NCBI RefSeq assembly: GCF_024055635.1
Contig: NZ_JAMXMB010000032.1
Location: forward strand, 151,231 to 215,230
Direction of reading: 5' to 3'
DNA from: Microbacterium yannicii
GTDB taxonomy: Bacteria; Actinomycetota; Actinomycetes; Actinomycetales; Microbacteriaceae
Length of the DNA stretch: 64,000 bases
Positions 26,972-35,372 of the stretch are shown piece after piece. The notes beneath the pieces were generated by a model, which had not been told where the DNA came from, ran no database searches, and worked only from the letters and a program-made list of their open reading frames with translations. Both the position numbers and the translations under genes were made by a program. Numbering within the stretch: the stretch's first letter is position 1; each line of letters starts with the position of its first letter.

Positions 26972-27477
26972 CCACCTGCGTCGGGCAGAAGAAGGCTCAC
27001 GTCGACCGCATCAGAGCGCAGAGTGAACCGGTAGGCGGCGCCGATGGGCAGTCCGTGTGCGATCGTATCGACGAACGTCGTCGCACCAACCGGCACGCAG
27101 GAGGTGCCCAGTACGTCTTGCGTCCGTCGATGGATCGCAATGACACAGGAGGAGCCGAACGCGTTCGACGCGGACCAGAGCTCGACGCCTTCGTGTGTAC
27201 CGAAGCTGCGAAGAGTGTCGAGGTCTATCTCGAGGTGTTCCGCCTCGGGCGGTTCCAAGACACGAAGAACGAGCTCATCAGGGGGAGTTCCCGTTGCCTG
27301 AAGGGTGACGTCCGGCCGCGCGTCGGTGCCGCGTGTCACCGCAGCCACGGCGACGGACCCACCGATGATGACACCGACCGTGAGGGCAAGCACCGCCAAC
27401 CGCACGGAGCGCGAGCGCGGGATACCGCTTCGCAGATCACTCCCATGTTCGGCGCCCGAAGGCGTCGAGCTCCCCAT
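26968..27477 (-). CDS. Membrane-anchored protein of unknown function (upstream paralog)
   Basis: Protein of 169 residues. A short basic cytoplasmic segment precedes one membrane helix (about 25-47, VRLAVLALTVGVIIGGSVAV), then an outside domain with VELWSASNAFGSSC and a second Cys 16 residues later (Cys111, Cys127), the same spacing as in the downstream gene. It is shorter, lacking the 90-residue N-terminal extension. The ATG has no ribosome site; TAACCT lies just eight bases upstream, suggesting a leaderless transcript. It heads a two-gene operon flanked by parS sites 11 and 12. Function is unknown. Confidence 0.75.
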   Translation of the reverse strand: MGSSTPSGAEHGSDLRSGIPRSRSVRLAVLALTVGVIIGGSVAVAAVTRGTDARPDVTLQATGTPPDELVLRVLEPPEAEHLEIDLDTLRSFGTHEGVELWSASNAFGSSCVIAIHRRTQDVLGTSCVPVGATTFVDTIAHGLPIGAAYRFTLRSDAVDVSLLLPDAGG

Positions 27478-27484
27478 GCGGCGC

Positions 27485-27513
27485 AGGTTACACCCGCACA
27501 GCAGCTGCTGCCA
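27485..27513 (-). promoter_or_regulatory. Candidate promoter for a leaderless transcript
   Basis: On the minus strand TGGCAG, 17 bases, TAACCT, then the ATG at 27477 eight bases after the -10 hexamer. Transcription would start at or next to the start codon. The -35 match is poor; the -10 position and missing ribosome site are the main evidence. Confidence 0.45.
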
Positions 27514-27561
27514 TGGCTCGGTTGCTATTGCAGCCGGCGCGGGCGGCCCACGGAGTGCGGT

Positions 27562-27575
27562 GTTTCACGTGAAAC
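27562..27575. other. parS: parS site 12
   Basis: Exact 14-base core, flanks T...G; 85 bases upstream of the paralog operon start, so bound ParB could affect its promoter. Confidence 0.95.
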
Positions 27576-28035
27576 GCCGGCCATCGGTACGGCGCGCAGT
27601 GCAGCGGATATCCCGCGTCTCGCTCCCGCGTGCCGTCCTCTCTTTCCGTGATCCACGGTAAGCCGACGGCGGCCGTGAGACCATCGCGCGCGTCCGGGTC
27701 GTTCAGGCGCCGTCGCATTCCGCCCCGCAACTGCTTGCGCCCGTGTCAACCGCTTGCATCGGCGCCGAATCGGACAGGCGAGAGGCGCAACGGAGGCGCC
27801 CGGCTCGCCATCGAGTATGAAGCCCCACCGAGCCCCCGTAGCGCTGCTGCGCCGTGAATGTCAACGATGAACCGCCTGGTCCTCACACCAGACCTCCCGA
27901 AATCGACGCCGATCGCGAGCCAGACCTCACAGCCGATTCGACACCGTTGCGCGGATCCGGGCGCAGATGCGCGGCGGCCATTGACGCCGCAGATGTCGTC
28001 AACAGCCGGCGTTGCGGCATGGGGGATGGGATGAC

Positions 28036-28049
28036 GTTTCACGTGAAAC
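28036..28049. other. parS: parS site 13
   Basis: Exact 14-base core, flanks C...A; the last exact site before rsmG. Confidence 0.95.
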
Positions 28050-28146
28050 ATGGTCGCGCCCCGCACGCGATCACTTCACCGATGTCCGATGACGGCTCTG
28101 CACCGCGGCAGGCAGCGACAGGGGACTGAGCGCGCAGCGACCGCAC

Positions 28147-28160
28147 GTTTCACGTGCAAC
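28147..28160. other. Degenerate parS (one mismatch)
   Basis: GTTTCACGTGCAAC differs from the core at one base, breaking the palindrome. It is 111 bases from site 13 and may be a weak or decaying site. Confidence 0.7.
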
Positions 28161-28711
28161 ACCCTCGACGCCCGCGCGCATGCGGACCTCGCACGAACAC
28201 GCGCGGGAGAAGCAAACCTCACGACGGACCGGCGACGGCGGCAAACAAGGAAACGGTCGGTGGATGAGAAACTCCGCTGCAGGTACAGATCCCGCGCGCC
28301 CCCTTTGGCAGCCGCAACGGCGTACACGCCCAGGCCATTCGCTGGGCAGCCGCACACTGGGATACCGCAGGCCGCAACGACGGGACCAGAACGACACACT
28401 GCTTCCCCGCGGGATCCGACATGCACTCTTGGCCGAGGCCAATCGCAGCCAGCGCCACCGCAAAGGACGCCACCCGGAAGACTACGAAGACCCATCGCCT
28501 GGGCCTCGAGGCGAATTCGCGCGGCAGACCAGCCATGCGGCGCCGCGAGCCGCTCCGCCCGGGTCATAAGGATCGGACTTTGCTCACGCCCAGGCTTGGG
28601 CCATCGAGCATCTACGGCATGCCGCGCCGTGGCGCCGCGAGAATTCATGGCGCCTGCCCGACCGGAGTGATGGAACCACCCGCTCGGCGAACGATCACGC
28701 GGGACAGCTCA

Positions 28712-28740
28712 ACAAAACGGCCGCGCTCGCGCTGCGGCCG
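28712..28740 (-). terminator. Intrinsic terminator after rsmG
   Basis: On the minus strand CGGCCGC, a 9-base loop, GCGGCCG and then TTTTGTT, ten bases after the rsmG stop. It ends the rpmH-to-rsmG gene run. Confidence 0.75.
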
Positions 28741-28749
28741 CACACGGTC

Positions 28750-29391
28750 TCAGCGAACGGTGGCGCGAATCACCCGGGACGGCTCGGCGAGCAGACCCTC
28801 GCCGATCACCTCGACGCGCGCGTTCGTCACCTTGAACTTTCGCAGTTGCTTCTCTGCGGCCTCGATCTCGTTGGTGGCGCTGGTGCCCTTGAGAAGGATG
28901 AGCTCACCGCCCGGGCGGACCAGGGGAGCGGTGATGGGCACGAGGGTGCGGAGCGCGCTCACGGCCCGTGCCGTCACGGCGTCGAGGACAGGTCCCTGCT
29001 TCCAGTCCTCGGCCCGCGCACGCACCACCTCGACGTTCTCGAGTCCGAGAGCATCGACCTGCTCCGACAGCCACGCGATGCGGCGTTCCATCGGCTCGAT
29101 GAGCACCCACTCGACGTCCGGACGCGCGATCGCGAGCACGAGTCCCGGGAGGCCGGCACCCGAGCCGACGTCGCCGACTCGCCCTGAGAAAAGGGGAGCG
29201 ATGACTGCGCTGTTCAGGATGTGACGCGACCACAGGCGCGGGGGCTCGAGCGGGCCGATCAGGCCCCGCTCCTCACCGTGCCGGCCGAGCGCGGCCGCGA
29301 ATGCGCGTGCGACCTCGATCCGGTCGCCGAAGATCTCGGCGGCGGCCGCCGGCTCTTGCTCGATGTCGGTCATCGACGGTTCCACGACCAT
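28750..29391 (-). CDS. rsmG: 16S rRNA (guanine527-N7)-methyltransferase
   Basis: SAM-dependent enzyme of 213 residues modifying G527 of 16S rRNA (GidB). The SAM loop is GDVGSGAGLPGLVLA (about 71-85), with ARAVSAL and LLKG later. GGAG lies 5 bases before the ATG at 29391; an inner ATG at 29373 is possible. It is usually adjacent to parA; here 7 kb of parS-rich DNA intervenes. A parS-like sequence overlaps its ribosome site. Confidence 0.95.
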   Translation of the reverse strand: MVVEPSMTDIEQEPAAAAEIFGDRIEVARAFAAALGRHGEERGLIGPLEPPRLWSRHILNSAVIAPLFSGRVGDVGSGAGLPGLVLAIARPDVEWVLIEPMERRIAWLSEQVDALGLENVEVVRARAEDWKQGPVLDAVTARAVSALRTLVPITAPLVRPGGELILLKGTSATNEIEAAEKQLRKFKVTNARVEVIGEGLLAEPSRVIRATVR

Positions 29392-29395
29392 GAAT

Positions 29396-29409
29396 GCTCC
29401 ACGTGAGAC
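29396..29409. other. Weak parS-like sequence before rsmG
   Basis: GCTCCACGTGAGAC retains the CACGTG centre but has three mismatches to the parS core. It overlaps the rsmG translation signal. It may be a decayed site or chance. Confidence 0.3.
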
Positions 29410-29415
29410 CGCTGC

Positions 29416-29934
29416 TCAGCCGCGACGGATGACCGTGTGGCGGTCGGCGCCTTCACCGTACGATTCCGACACGAATCCGCGATCAGCGACGATGTCGTGG
29501 ACGACCTTGCGCTCGTAGCTCGACATGGCGGGCAGCGAGGCCTGCGAGGCTCCGTCATCCAACCGCGCGATCGCACGGTCGACGAGGGCCTCGAGCTCGT
29601 GCTGGCGGGCATCCCGCGAGCCGCCGACGTCGAGGATCAGCCGCGAGAACCGGCCGGTGCGGCTCTGCACTGCGATGCGGGTCAGCTCCTGCAGCGCCTG
29701 CACGGTGTCGGGGGCGGCGATGAGCGCCACCGATCCGCCCGACGGTGCGGCGACCGAGACGTAGGCGCGGCCGGCACGCACATCGAGGTCGAGATCGCCG
29801 TCGATGTCGGCGATGTCGAGCAGCCCCTCGATGAAGTCGGCGGCGATGTCGCCTTCCTCTTCGAGCTGGGCGACGGTGGCGGGCACCCGCTCCTCGCGCG
29901 TGTCGACGGGTGCGTACTCAGGGGACGTGGTCAT
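29416..29934 (-). CDS. jag: Jag/KhpB-type RNA-binding protein (KH and R3H)
   Basis: Protein of 172 residues. A KH-like fold occupies about 60-105 (LDVRAGRAYVSVA, IAAPDTVQALQEL) and an R3H domain about 138-172 (MSSYERKVVHDIV, DRHTVIRRG). The family binds RNA and sits between yidC and rsmG in most Gram-positives. The ribosome site GAGGATC precedes the ATG. It lacks the N-terminal Jag_N domain, as is usual in actinobacteria. Confidence 0.9.
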   Translation of the reverse strand: MTTSPEYAPVDTREERVPATVAQLEEEGDIAADFIEGLLDIADIDGDLDLDVRAGRAYVSVAAPSGGSVALIAAPDTVQALQELTRIAVQSRTGRFSRLILDVGGSRDARQHELEALVDRAIARLDDGASQASLPAMSSYERKVVHDIVADRGFVSESYGEGADRHTVIRRG

Positions 29935-29957
29935 GGCGTGATCCTCGTGTGCGTCGG

Positions 29958-31106
29958 TCAGGAAGCGGCGCCGGAACCGGCGGAGCTGCTGGAGTCGGTG
30001 TCGCCGGCGGCCGGGCTGCCCGGCTTCTGGCCCGGCTGCTTCTGCGCCTGCTTCTTGGCGCGCTGCTTGCTCACCGGCTGCTGGCGCTTGGGGGTGATCG
30101 CCTTCGCCTTCTCGGCCTCTTCGTACAGGCGCTGCTGCTCGGCGACGTACTTCTCCATCGGAACGACCTTGCCCGAAGCGTCGATCGCCTTGCCCTTGCG
30201 CGCCAGACGCTCCTCCCGCGCCTTGGCTGCGTCGGAGCCGGGCGTCGGCATCTCACGGATGACGAGGAACTGCTGGCCCATCGTCCACAGGTTCGACACG
30301 AACCAGTAGATGACGACGCCGAGCGGGAAGAAGACGCCCGAGAAGATGAAGCCCAGCGGAAGGATGTAGAGCATGATGCGCTGCATCTGGTAGGCCTGGC
30401 CGGTCTTGGCCTCGGGGGAGAGGTTCTTCGAGATGATCTGCAGCTGCGTGAAGAACTGCGACGCGATCATCAGCACGACGAGGGTGATCAGGATGATGAT
30501 CGCCGGGGTGTTGCCGGTCTGGAACGCCTGGATGAGGGTCTCGTGCAGCGATGCGACGCCGAAGAGCTTGGCGTTGTAGAACTCCGCGGTGAGCTCGGCG
30601 CTGAGGAGTCCGACACCGCCGGTGCCGGCGTTGTAGTGCTTGGTGACGTCGCTCAGCACGCTGTACAGCGCGAAGAACACGGGCATCTGCACCAGGAGCG
30701 GGAGACAGCTCGACACCGGTGTCGTGCCGTGCTTCTTGTACAGCGCCATCGTCTCGCGGCTCATGGCCTCGCGAGACAGCTGATCCTTCTTGCCCTTATA
30801 CTTCTCCTGGACTTTCCGCAGTTCAGGAGCGATTTCCATCATCTTGCGCTGGCTCTTGATCTGGCGCACGAAGAGCGGGATGAGAGCAGAGCGGACGACG
30901 ACGACGAGGCCCACGATCGAGAGCACCCAGGTGATGCCATCGGCGGCCGGAAGACCGATCGCCGTGAAGAACCAGTGCCAGAAGACGAGCACCGCTTCGA
31001 CGGCCCACTTCAGCGGCCAGAGGATGATGCCGAAGAGGTCGAATCCTCCGCTGGGCGCTGCGGGTGACGGCGAAGGCGTCGAGGCGAGGGCTGACAAGAG
31101 ATCCAT
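29958..31106 (-). CDS. yidC: Membrane protein insertase YidC
   Basis: Inserts proteins into the inner membrane, alone or with SecYEG; 382 residues. Five hydrophobic helices include ITWVLSIVGLVVVVRSALI followed by the conserved groove arginine in FVRQIKSQRKM, SSCLPLLVQMPVFFALYSV and YILPLGFIFSGVFFPLGVV. There is no large periplasmic domain, as in Gram-positive YidC, and the Lys/Gln-rich tail may contact ribosomes. It stands between jag and yidD with short gaps. Confidence 0.95.
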   Translation of the reverse strand: MDLLSALASTPSPSPAAPSGGFDLFGIILWPLKWAVEAVLVFWHWFFTAIGLPAADGITWVLSIVGLVVVVRSALIPLFVRQIKSQRKMMEIAPELRKVQEKYKGKKDQLSREAMSRETMALYKKHGTTPVSSCLPLLVQMPVFFALYSVLSDVTKHYNAGTGGVGLLSAELTAEFYNAKLFGVASLHETLIQAFQTGNTPAIIILITLVVLMIASQFFTQLQIISKNLSPEAKTGQAYQMQRIMLYILPLGFIFSGVFFPLGVVIYWFVSNLWTMGQQFLVIREMPTPGSDAAKAREERLARKGKAIDASGKVVPMEKYVAEQQRLYEEAEKAKAITPKRQQPVSKQRAKKQAQKQPGQKPGSPAAGDTDSSSSAGSGAAS

Positions 31107-31114
31107 GTGGAGGA

Positions 31115-31471
31115 TCAGTCCTTTCCGGTGGGGGCGGGCACGACGAACCCGTGACGGGTCAGTTCGTGCCGGAAGTTCTTGTGGGGCGGCACGTCATCGA
31201 CGCCGCCGACGGCCCAGGGATGGCAGCGGGCGAGGCGCGCTGCCGTGAGCGCCGCACCTTTCACCGCACCGTGCTGCTGCACCGCGCCGACCGCGTACGC
31301 CGAGCACGACGGGTAGTACTTGCAGACGTCGCCGTAGGTGTGCGAGATCGTGGCGCGGTATCCATGCAGCAGTGCAAGGACCGCGTTGCGGGGGAGCAGG
31401 GGGACGCTGCGGAGCGAATCGGATGCCGAGAACTCGGCGTCACCCAGGGCATAGGCGGGAAGGACGCTCAT
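31115..31471 (-). CDS. yidD: Membrane protein insertion efficiency factor YidD
   Basis: Small protein of 118 residues with the family core [20 protein letters not shown] and [17 protein letters not shown], including the conserved cysteines. The ATG at 31471 overlaps the rnpA stop (ATGA), which decides the start over a longer frame beginning at 31492. YidD assists YidC-dependent insertion. Confidence 0.93.
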   Translation of the reverse strand: MSVLPAYALGDAEFSASDSLRSVPLLPRNAVLALLHGYRATISHTYGDVCKYYPSCSAYAVGAVQQHGAVKGAALTAARLARCHPWAVGGVDDVPPHKNFRHELTRHGFVVPAPTGKD

Positions 31472-31803
31472 CGGGCCCTCCGTGCCAGGCACTTCTCGAC
31501 GTCGCTGCGCAGATCCGCGAATGACGCGGATGCCGCGCTCGGCAGTGCGCGGATCACGATGTCATCGCCGGCGCCGACGGACGCGAGCGAGTCGAGGCAC
31601 AGGGCCTTCAGCCGACGACGGACCGTGTTGCGCACGACCGCACCACCCACCTGCCGGCTCACGATGAAACCGAACCGCGCCGGACCATCGGTCACGGCGC
31701 GGTTCACGTAGGTCACGGTGTGCGCTCCGGCACACCGACGGCCCCGACGGACGACGGCCTTGTACTCCGCGCCGCGGGTGAGTCGGTTCCGCCTCGCGAG
31801 CAC
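31468..31803 (-). CDS. rnpA: Ribonuclease P protein component
   Basis: Basic protein of 111 residues that binds RNase P RNA for tRNA 5' maturation. The N terminus [20 protein letters not shown] and the RNR-box-like [14 protein letters not shown] are diagnostic. It follows rpmH by eight bases and overlaps yidD. Confidence 0.95.
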   Translation of the reverse strand: MLARRNRLTRGAEYKAVVRRGRRCAGAHTVTYVNRAVTDGPARFGFIVSRQVGGAVVRNTVRRRLKALCLDSLASVGAGDDIVIRALPSAASASFADLRSDVEKCLARRAR

Positions 31804-31811
31804 CGCTCGGC

Positions 31812-31949
31812 TCAGGCCGAGAGCTCGGTGCGCCCCTTGGCGCGACGAGCCGAAAGGATGCCGCGGCCGGCGCGCGTGCGCATGCGGGCGCGGAAGCCGT
31901 GCTTCTTGGCGCGGCGGCGGTTGTTGGGCTGGAAGGTGCGCTTGCTCAT
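31812..31949 (-). CDS. rpmH: 50S ribosomal protein L34
   Basis: Protein of 45 residues beginning [18 protein letters not shown] and ending GRTELSA, a full-length L34. It is the first gene of the leftward run rpmH-rnpA-yidD-yidC-jag-rsmG, driven by a promoter at 32043-32071. Confidence 0.97.
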   Translation of the reverse strand: MSKRTFQPNNRRRAKKHGFRARMRTRAGRGILSARRAKGRTELSA

Positions 31950-32042
31950 GGGAACTACTTCCGATCAGGTGTCACCGGGACGCTCGAGACCGGGGACGTG
32001 TGTACAGGGGCGACTGCCGCGAGGGCATAAGTCAACCGATTA

Positions 32043-32071
32043 AGGCTACGTCGTGTTGCCCGAGAACTCAA
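32043..32071 (-). promoter_or_regulatory. Candidate rpmH promoter
   Basis: Minus strand TTGAGT, exactly 17 bases, TAGCCT. Predicted transcription start near 32036 would give a leader of about 87 bases before rpmH. Confidence 0.6.
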
Positions 32072-32152
32072 ACCGAGCGCAGAACGTGTCATTATGCACC
32101 GGCGGCGCACTCCACCCTGGCACCGACACGCAGGGCGGCTCTACAGTGGAGT

Positions 32153-32181
32153 TTGCTCACGCGACGCCTCCTGACTAGCGT
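32153..32181 (+). promoter_or_regulatory. Candidate dnaA promoter
   Basis: TTGCTC, exactly 17 bases, TAGCGT. The predicted start near 32188 falls just before the DnaA box at 32193, an arrangement suited to autorepression. Confidence 0.6.
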
Positions 32182-32192
32182 GGCTCCGGCAG

Positions 32193-32201
32193 TTATCCAC
32201 A
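32193..32201 (+). promoter_or_regulatory. DnaA box, perfect TTATCCACA
   Basis: Exact consensus in the dnaA leader, 58 bases before the start codon. Probably mediates DnaA autoregulation. Confidence 0.85.
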
Positions 32202-32258
32202 GGCCTGGACCGACGTTTCCGCGGCTTCCGGTGGAATCATCGACAACCCGGGGGGGCC

Positions 32259-33692
32259 ATGACACCGCACGAAGTTCCAGATGTTCCGGTCTGGACGGCC
32301 GTTCTGGACGAACTCGTGCGAGACGATCGCATCACCCCCCAGCTGCACGGCTTCATCAGCCTGGCCGTGCCGCAGGGTGTGATGGGCGGAACGCTGTACC
32401 TCGACGTTCCCAACGATCTGACCGCCGCCCAGTTCACCAAGCGCATGCGCGCGCCGATCCTCGAGGCGCTCACGCGTGTCGTCCAGGACGGCCAGAATCC
32501 GGCCTCGACGTTCCGCGTCGTCGTCAATCCCGACCTGGCGGACGCGCACCTGACGGCGCCGATCCCGATCCAGTCCAGCGTGCCGGTCATGTCGAACGCG
32601 GCCCCGCTGGGGCGCCCGCGTGTCGAGGAGCCCGCGGAGCCGGCATCCGTCTCGCGCAGCGACACCCGACTCAACCCCAAGTACACGTTCGACAACTTCG
32701 TCATCGGCCAGTCGAACCGGTTCGCGCATGCCGCGGCGGTCGCCGTGGCGGAGGCGCCCGCGAAGGCGTACAACCCGCTGTTCATCTACGGCGACTCGGG
32801 CCTCGGCAAGACCCATCTGCTCCACGCCATCGGCGATTACGCGCTCAGCCTGTACGCCGGCATCCGCGTGCGCTACGTGTCGAGCGAGGAGTTCACGAAC
32901 GACTTCATCAACTCGATCGCCAACAACCGCGGCTCGGCATTCCAGGCGCGGTATCGCGATGTCGACATCCTCCTGATCGACGACATCCAGTTCCTGCAGG
33001 GGCGCGCTGAGACGCAGGAGGCGTTCTTCCACACGTTCAACCAGCTGCATGATCACGACAAGCAGGTCGTGATCACGAGCGATGTCCCGCCGAAGCACCT
33101 CACCGGCTTCGAGGACCGCATGCGCAGCCGCTTCGAGTGGGGCCTCATCACCGACGTGCAGGCGCCCGACCTCGAGACCCGCATCGCGATCCTGCGCAAG
33201 AAGGCGCAGTCCGAGCGCCTCCACATCCCCGACGAGGTGATGGAGTACATCGCCACGGTGGTGTCGTCGAACATCCGCGAGCTCGAGGGCGCCCTCATCC
33301 GCGTCTCGGCGTTCGCGAGTCTCAACCGCTCCACACTCGACATGTCGCTCGCGCAGACGGTGCTGCGCGACATCGTCGACCAGGACGACGCCAACGTCAT
33401 CTCGCCGACCGACATCATCACGGCGACGGCCGCTTACTTCAAGCTCACCGTCGACGACCTGTACGGCTCGAGTCGCTCCCAGCAGGTGGCGCAGGCGCGT
33501 CAGATCGCCATGTACCTGTGTCGCGAGCGGACGAGTCTGTCGCTGCCGAAGATCGGACAGCTGTTCGGCAACCGCGATCACACCACCGTGATGTACGCCT
33601 ACAAGAAGATCAGCGAGCTCATGAAGGAGCGCCGTTCGATCTACAACCAGGTCACGGAGATCACCGCTCAGCTCGGCCGCACCGGCCGCTGA
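32259..33692 (+). CDS. dnaA: Chromosomal replication initiator DnaA
   Basis: AAA+ initiator of 477 residues. Domain I is about 1-85, with a variable linker to about 138. The AAA+ core has Walker A GDSGLGKTH (near 178-186), Walker B LLIDDIQFL and SSNIRELEGAL. The domain IV helix-turn-helix carries the DnaA signature (LSLPKIGQLFGNRDHTTVMY). It binds the boxes at 32193 and in 33812-34009 to open oriC. The ATG at 32259 follows a G run rather than a clear Shine-Dalgarno. Confidence 0.98.
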   Translation: MTPHEVPDVPVWTAVLDELVRDDRITPQLHGFISLAVPQGVMGGTLYLDVPNDLTAAQFTKRMRAPILEALTRVVQDGQNPASTFRVVVNPDLADAHLTAPIPIQSSVPVMSNAAPLGRPRVEEPAEPASVSRSDTRLNPKYTFDNFVIGQSNRFAHAAAVAVAEAPAKAYNPLFIYGDSGLGKTHLLHAIGDYALSLYAGIRVRYVSSEEFTNDFINSIANNRGSAFQARYRDVDILLIDDIQFLQGRAETQEAFFHTFNQLHDHDKQVVITSDVPPKHLTGFEDRMRSRFEWGLITDVQAPDLETRIAILRKKAQSERLHIPDEVMEYIATVVSSNIRELEGALIRVSAFASLNRSTLDMSLAQTVLRDIVDQDDANVISPTDIITATAAYFKLTVDDLYGSSRSQQVAQARQIAMYLCRERTSLSLPKIGQLFGNRDHTTVMYAYKKISELMKERRSIYNQVTEITAQLGRTGR

Positions 33693-33710
33693 CGACCGTC
33701 TACATCCCTC

Positions 33711-33744
33711 GATGGGTCCGTGCGTTACGACGCGCGGACCCATC
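33711..33744 (+). terminator. Hairpin after dnaA
   Basis: GATGGGTCCGTGCG, a 6-base loop and CGCGCGGACCCATC form a 14-bp stem with one G-T pair, 18 bases after the dnaA stop. No T run follows, so termination may be partial. It also marks the left edge of oriC. Confidence 0.6.
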
Positions 33745-34170
33745 TGCGCATATGCCCGAAGAAGTTCTTGACAGGTGCGGCGAGCAGGGCCATCATTCCG
33801 GTTCTGCACAGTGTGGAAAACCTGTGGATAACTCTCCAACCCTGCGGAAACTCCTGTGAACGAGCGGGGGAGGCCTGTGGATGGATCGCGGATGCCGGGG
33901 GCCGCGGCATCCCACTTCCCGACCTTCGTCCGCAGCCGTTCCACAACTCACACTCTTGTGGTTCCGGTGTCCCGACTGGCGGCGCGCGAGTTGTCCACAG
34001 TTTCCACAGTCGTTAACACCATGACAAGAAATCTCTCTGATGAACCCGTCCGATCACCTTTGCGGTGGAGAGCCGCTCGGCGAACAGACCGGGCTGGCAA
34101 TCTCCGAGGCTGGCACTAGCATGAGAACCCCGAGCCCGCAGTCGAAGGGCCCGCTGCAGAGGGAGCGTTC
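33745..34170. other. oriC: Chromosomal replication origin oriC
   Basis: The dnaA-dnaN gap carries TGTGGATAA at 33823-33831 (perfect box, reverse orientation). Weaker boxes are TGTGGAAAA (33812), TGTGGATGG (33876), GTTCCACAA (33938), TTGTCCACA (33991-33999) and TTTCCACAG (34001). The less GC-rich stretch at about 34010-34045 is a candidate unwinding element. TTGACA at 33768 with CATCAT 17 bases later might be an origin promoter. Location and box cluster match actinobacterial origins. Confidence 0.9.
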
Positions 34171-35325
34171 GTGAAGTTCCACGTCAATCGCGATGTGTTC
34201 AGCGAAGCCGTATCGTTCGTCGTCAAACTCCTGCCGCAGCGCAACCCGCAGCCGATCCTGGCGGGCGTGCTGATCGAGGCATCCGAGGGAGGCCTCTCGC
34301 TGGCAGCCTTCGACTACGAGGCGTCGGCCCGCACGACGATCGATGCGACGGTCGACGACCCCGGCACGATCCTGGTCCACGGCCGGCTGCTCTCCGACAT
34401 CGCCAGCCGCCTGCCGAACGCCCCGATCCAGATCGAGGTCGATGACGACGGCGGCATCCTGCTCACGTGCGGCTCGGCACGGTTCACGCTGGCGTCCATG
34501 CCGGTGCAGGAGTACCCCGCGATCCCCGAGGTCACCGGAGATTCGGGTCTCGTTCCGTCGGAGGATTTCGCCACCGCCATCGCCCAGGTCGCCTTCGCGG
34601 CGTCGCGCGACGACGTCACCCCCGTGCTCACCGGCGTGCAGCTCGAGGTATCGGGGACGAGCCTCAGCCTGGTCGCCACCGATCGCTACCGTGTCGCGCT
34701 CCGCGAGATCCCGTGGGACGGCGGTGGCACGGCGACCGACGAGTCCACGACGGCGCTCGTGCCGGCGCGCACGCTGACCGAGGTGGGCAAGACGTTCGCC
34801 CACGGCGGCGACATCTCCATCGCGTTCTCGGGTTCGGGCGATCGCGAGATCATCGCGTTCACCGCGGGCAACAAGACCGTGACGTCGCTGCTCATCAAGG
34901 GCAACTTCCCGCCCGTGCGGCGCCTGTTCCCCGAGGCCACCGAGCACCACGCCGTGGTCAACACCGCCGAGCTGGCCGAAGCGGTGCGGCGTGTGTCGCT
35001 GGTGCTCGACCGGTCGGCCCCGCTGCGCTTCACCTTCACGACCGACAGCGTGTCGATGGATGCCTCGGGCACCGAGCAGGCGCGCGCCACCGAGTCCGTC
35101 GACGCCACGCTCCTGGGCGGCGACGATGTGACGCTGGGTCTCAACCCGCAGTACCTGCTCGAGTCGCTCGGCGCGGTCAAGAGCGAGTTCGTGCGGATCA
35201 CGTTCACCTCGAGCGAGAACGCGAACAAGCTGAGCCCGGTGCTCATCACCCCGCAGACCTCGGTCGACCGTGCGGGCTCCGACTCGTTCCGCTACCTGCT
35301 GCAGCCCAACCTGCTCCTTCGCTGA
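34171..35325 (+). CDS. dnaN: DNA polymerase III beta subunit (sliding clamp)
   Basis: Protein of 384 residues made of three clamp domains (about 1-120, 130-250, 255-384). The N terminus KFHVNRDVFSEAVSFV and the C-terminal NANKLSPVLI...YLLQPNLLLR region are typical. It starts at GTG after GAGGGAG. It forms a ring dimer that tethers polymerase and recruits repair proteins. A repeat-rich gap of 215 bases separates it from recF. Confidence 0.97.
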   Translation: MKFHVNRDVFSEAVSFVVKLLPQRNPQPILAGVLIEASEGGLSLAAFDYEASARTTIDATVDDPGTILVHGRLLSDIASRLPNAPIQIEVDDDGGILLTCGSARFTLASMPVQEYPAIPEVTGDSGLVPSEDFATAIAQVAFAASRDDVTPVLTGVQLEVSGTSLSLVATDRYRVALREIPWDGGGTATDESTTALVPARTLTEVGKTFAHGGDISIAFSGSGDREIIAFTAGNKTVTSLLIKGNFPPVRRLFPEATEHHAVVNTAELAEAVRRVSLVLDRSAPLRFTFTTDSVSMDASGTEQARATESVDATLLGGDDVTLGLNPQYLLESLGAVKSEFVRITFTSSENANKLSPVLITPQTSVDRAGSDSFRYLLQPNLLLR

Positions 35326-35372
35326 CCTGCGCCGGTCGGAGCCGGCCCTGCTCCGCGAGCGCGGCCCGATCC

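Larger units (their letters stand above)
27478..28749. other. Second gene-free segment, with parS sites 12-14
   Basis: About 1.27 kb between the paralog pair and rsmG. No frame gives a convincing protein. It holds two exact parS cores, a one-mismatch copy, the putative promoter next to 27477 and the rsmG terminator at 28712. The remainder shows no recognisable element. Confidence 0.7.
31950..32258. other. rpmH-dnaA intergenic region
   Basis: These 309 bases contain the divergent promoters for rpmH and dnaA and one perfect DnaA box. No gene is present. In actinobacteria this gap lies beside the origin, which is mainly downstream of dnaA. Confidence 0.8.

Noticed and set aside
21567..28049. 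CRISPR-like array
   Set aside because: The repeated unit is a 14-16 base palindrome with irregular spacing from 62 to 1472 bases, which fits parS and not CRISPR repeats.
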